Position numbers and translations under genes: made by a program
Notes under the pieces: model-generated
The model's database searches: none
What the model was told of the DNA's origin: nothing
What the model saw: the letters and a program-made list of their open reading frames with translations, nothing else
Shown: positions 5,789 to 6,087 of the stretch, piece after piece
How positions within the stretch are numbered: the first letter of the stretch is position 1
Layout of the letters: each line of letters starts with the position of its first letter
Source: an uncultured Collinsella sp.
Lineage (GTDB): Bacteria; Actinomycetota; Coriobacteriia; Coriobacteriales; Coriobacteriaceae
DNA length: 6,087 nt
Direction of reading: 5' to 3'
NCBI GenBank assembly: GCA_900757705.1
Contig: CAAEOW010000078.1
Span: forward strand, 1-6,087

Positions 5789-5857
5789 GAGCTCGTAGCA
5801 GCCGTCCCCCCCCTTCGGGCGCACCACGACGGGCATGAGCACGCCGCGCTCGGAGCC
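5789..5857 (-). pseudogene. Possible remnant of a ParB-like N-terminal domain
   Basis: The minus strand encodes GSERGVLMPVV followed by VRPKGGDGCYEL, which closely resembles the ParB/Spo0J N-terminal signature (GVLqPivVRp...g.YEl). The match starts abruptly next to the hairpin repeat and stops before the expected GERRxRA motif, so only about 23 residues survive. An 8-bp C tract (5806-5813) lies within it. No start site or ribosome site goes with it. It looks like debris from a plasmid, integrative element or chromosomal parB-like gene. The match is short and may be chance. Confidence 0.4.
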
Positions 5858-5865
5858 TTTTGACC

Positions 5866-5924
5866 TAGTCATTGGGGACGTTCTTAAACGACTAGTCATT
5901 CAAGAACGTCCCCAACGACTACCC
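5866..5924. repeat. GTCCCC-type hairpin repeat, right copy, with 20-bp arms
   Basis: TAGTCATTGGGGACGTTCTT (5866-5885) pairs with AAGAACGTCCCCAACGACTA (5902-5921) at 19 of 20 positions, the inner 14 perfect, over a 16-nt loop. The single A/C mismatch becomes a G-U wobble in minus-strand RNA. The loop carries the 8-bp palindrome GACTAGTC (5890-5897). A second TAGTCATT (5893-5900) can replace the outer arm, giving a smaller hairpin equal in position to that of the left copy. There is no T-tract, so it is not a standard terminator, though it could end or protect the PadR transcript. Confidence 0.75.
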
Positions 5925-5957
5925 CCAACGTCGATGTTTTGGCAACGACAGCGAAAA

Positions 5958-6050
5958 CCCGCCAGAGCGAGCAAGGTGCCTTGAAACAAGGCGGCATTGA
6001 CCTTCTGGTCATGCCGCCGAAGTTGAAAGGCAGATTGCCGCTCTGGCGGG
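5958..6050. repeat. Nested inverted-repeat element, possible structured RNA
   Basis: CCCGCCAGAGCG (5958-5969) pairs perfectly with CGCTCTGGCGGG (6039-6050). After one bulged A the stem continues with GCAA (5971-5974) and TTGC (6035-6038), giving 16 pairs. Inside are GCCTTG-AAA-CAAGGC (5978-5992) and a second hairpin, GGCGGCA (5990-5996) plus TGACC (5998-6002) with GGTCA (6007-6011) plus TGCCGCC (6012-6018) over TTCT. The two inner hairpins share bases 5990-5992, so the second loses three pairs when the first forms. On the minus strand the outer stem is followed by TTTT. I match it to no RNA family I know. It may be a structured RNA, a palindromic dispersed repeat or the end of a mobile element. 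Confidence 0.6.
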
Positions 6051-6087
6051 CTTGCAGCGTCGAGCCGTTACGCGGTTTGGTAAAACC

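Larger units (their letters stand above)
5787..6087. other. Terminal 301-bp region without a convincing intact gene
   Basis: After the last stop of the PadR cassette the region holds the ParB-like fragment, the right hairpin copy and the nested element. From 6051 to 6087 I see nothing assignable. A minus-strand frame is open from the right edge to a TGA at 5896-5898 (63 codons), but it runs through all the stems, uses mixed codons and resembles no family I know. Confidence 0.6.

Noticed and set aside
5543..5899. 118-codon minus-strand frame containing the ParB-like peptide as an intact gene
   Set aside because: It begins inside the hairpin repeat and continues as antisense of the small membrane protein gene; only the middle 23 residues look like a protein family.
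5866..5921. Intrinsic terminator for the PadR cassette
   Set aside because: The stem is strong, but no T-tract follows on the plus strand and it lies 80 bp after the last stop.
5896..6087. 63-codon minus-strand frame open from the right edge
   Set aside because: It runs through the nested hairpins and ends in the repeat; codon use is mixed and no family is recognised. More likely a chance frame over a repeat, though its start lies outside the window.

Overview
The window is GC-rich bacterial DNA with dense, strongly G/C-biased coding. Gene content and the many hairpins built on GGGGACGTTC/GAACGTCCCC fit a gut actinobacterium of the class Coriobacteriia. Collinsella or a close relative is my best guess, made from recollection of gene style and repeats; no marker gene in the window proves it.

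Layout. (1) Positions 1-1500, minus strand: most of recJ, the 5'->3' single-strand-specific DNA exonuclease, with its 3' end beyond the left edge. (2) Positions 1501-1776: a divergent spacer with a consensus -10 box for recJ, a small leader hairpin, a short overlapping leader ORF and a 15-bp palindrome. (3) Positions 1777-2775, plus strand: a ten-segment membrane transporter of the bile acid:sodium symporter (BASS) family. (4) Positions 2806-4284, minus strand, convergent with the transporter: a tight two-gene operon of cutC (copper-homeostasis CutC family, a TIM-barrel protein, not choline TMA-lyase) followed 3 nt later by a galactose-1-phosphate uridylyltransferase-like HIT-superfamily protein (DUF4931 type). 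(5) Positions 4285-4568: a divergent spacer holding the cutC promoter, a cluster of GTCCCC repeat hairpins, and a strong promoter with operator-like repeats. (6) Positions 4569-5786, plus strand: a three-gene cassette of a short PadR repressor, a DUF1700 (HAAS-type) membrane protein and a small single-pass membrane protein, overlapping or closely spaced and each with a good ribosome binding site. (7) Positions 5787-6087: no convincing intact gene; it holds a probable ParB-domain remnant, a second copy of the GTCCCC hairpin, and a 93-nt nested inverted-repeat element.

How it works together. recJ, the transporter and the cutC pair look like ordinary chromosomal genes. The PadR cassette is the accessory-looking part: a self-regulated transcription unit whose repressor probably controls the two membrane proteins, bounded on both sides by related hairpin repeats and followed by gene debris. 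The most notable structural signals are the two related hairpins, which show one compensatory base-pair change between copies, and the nested structured element at the right edge. I did not find a convincing new multi-gene system; the PadR/DUF1700 cassette and the repeat family are the best candidates for unexplained biology.
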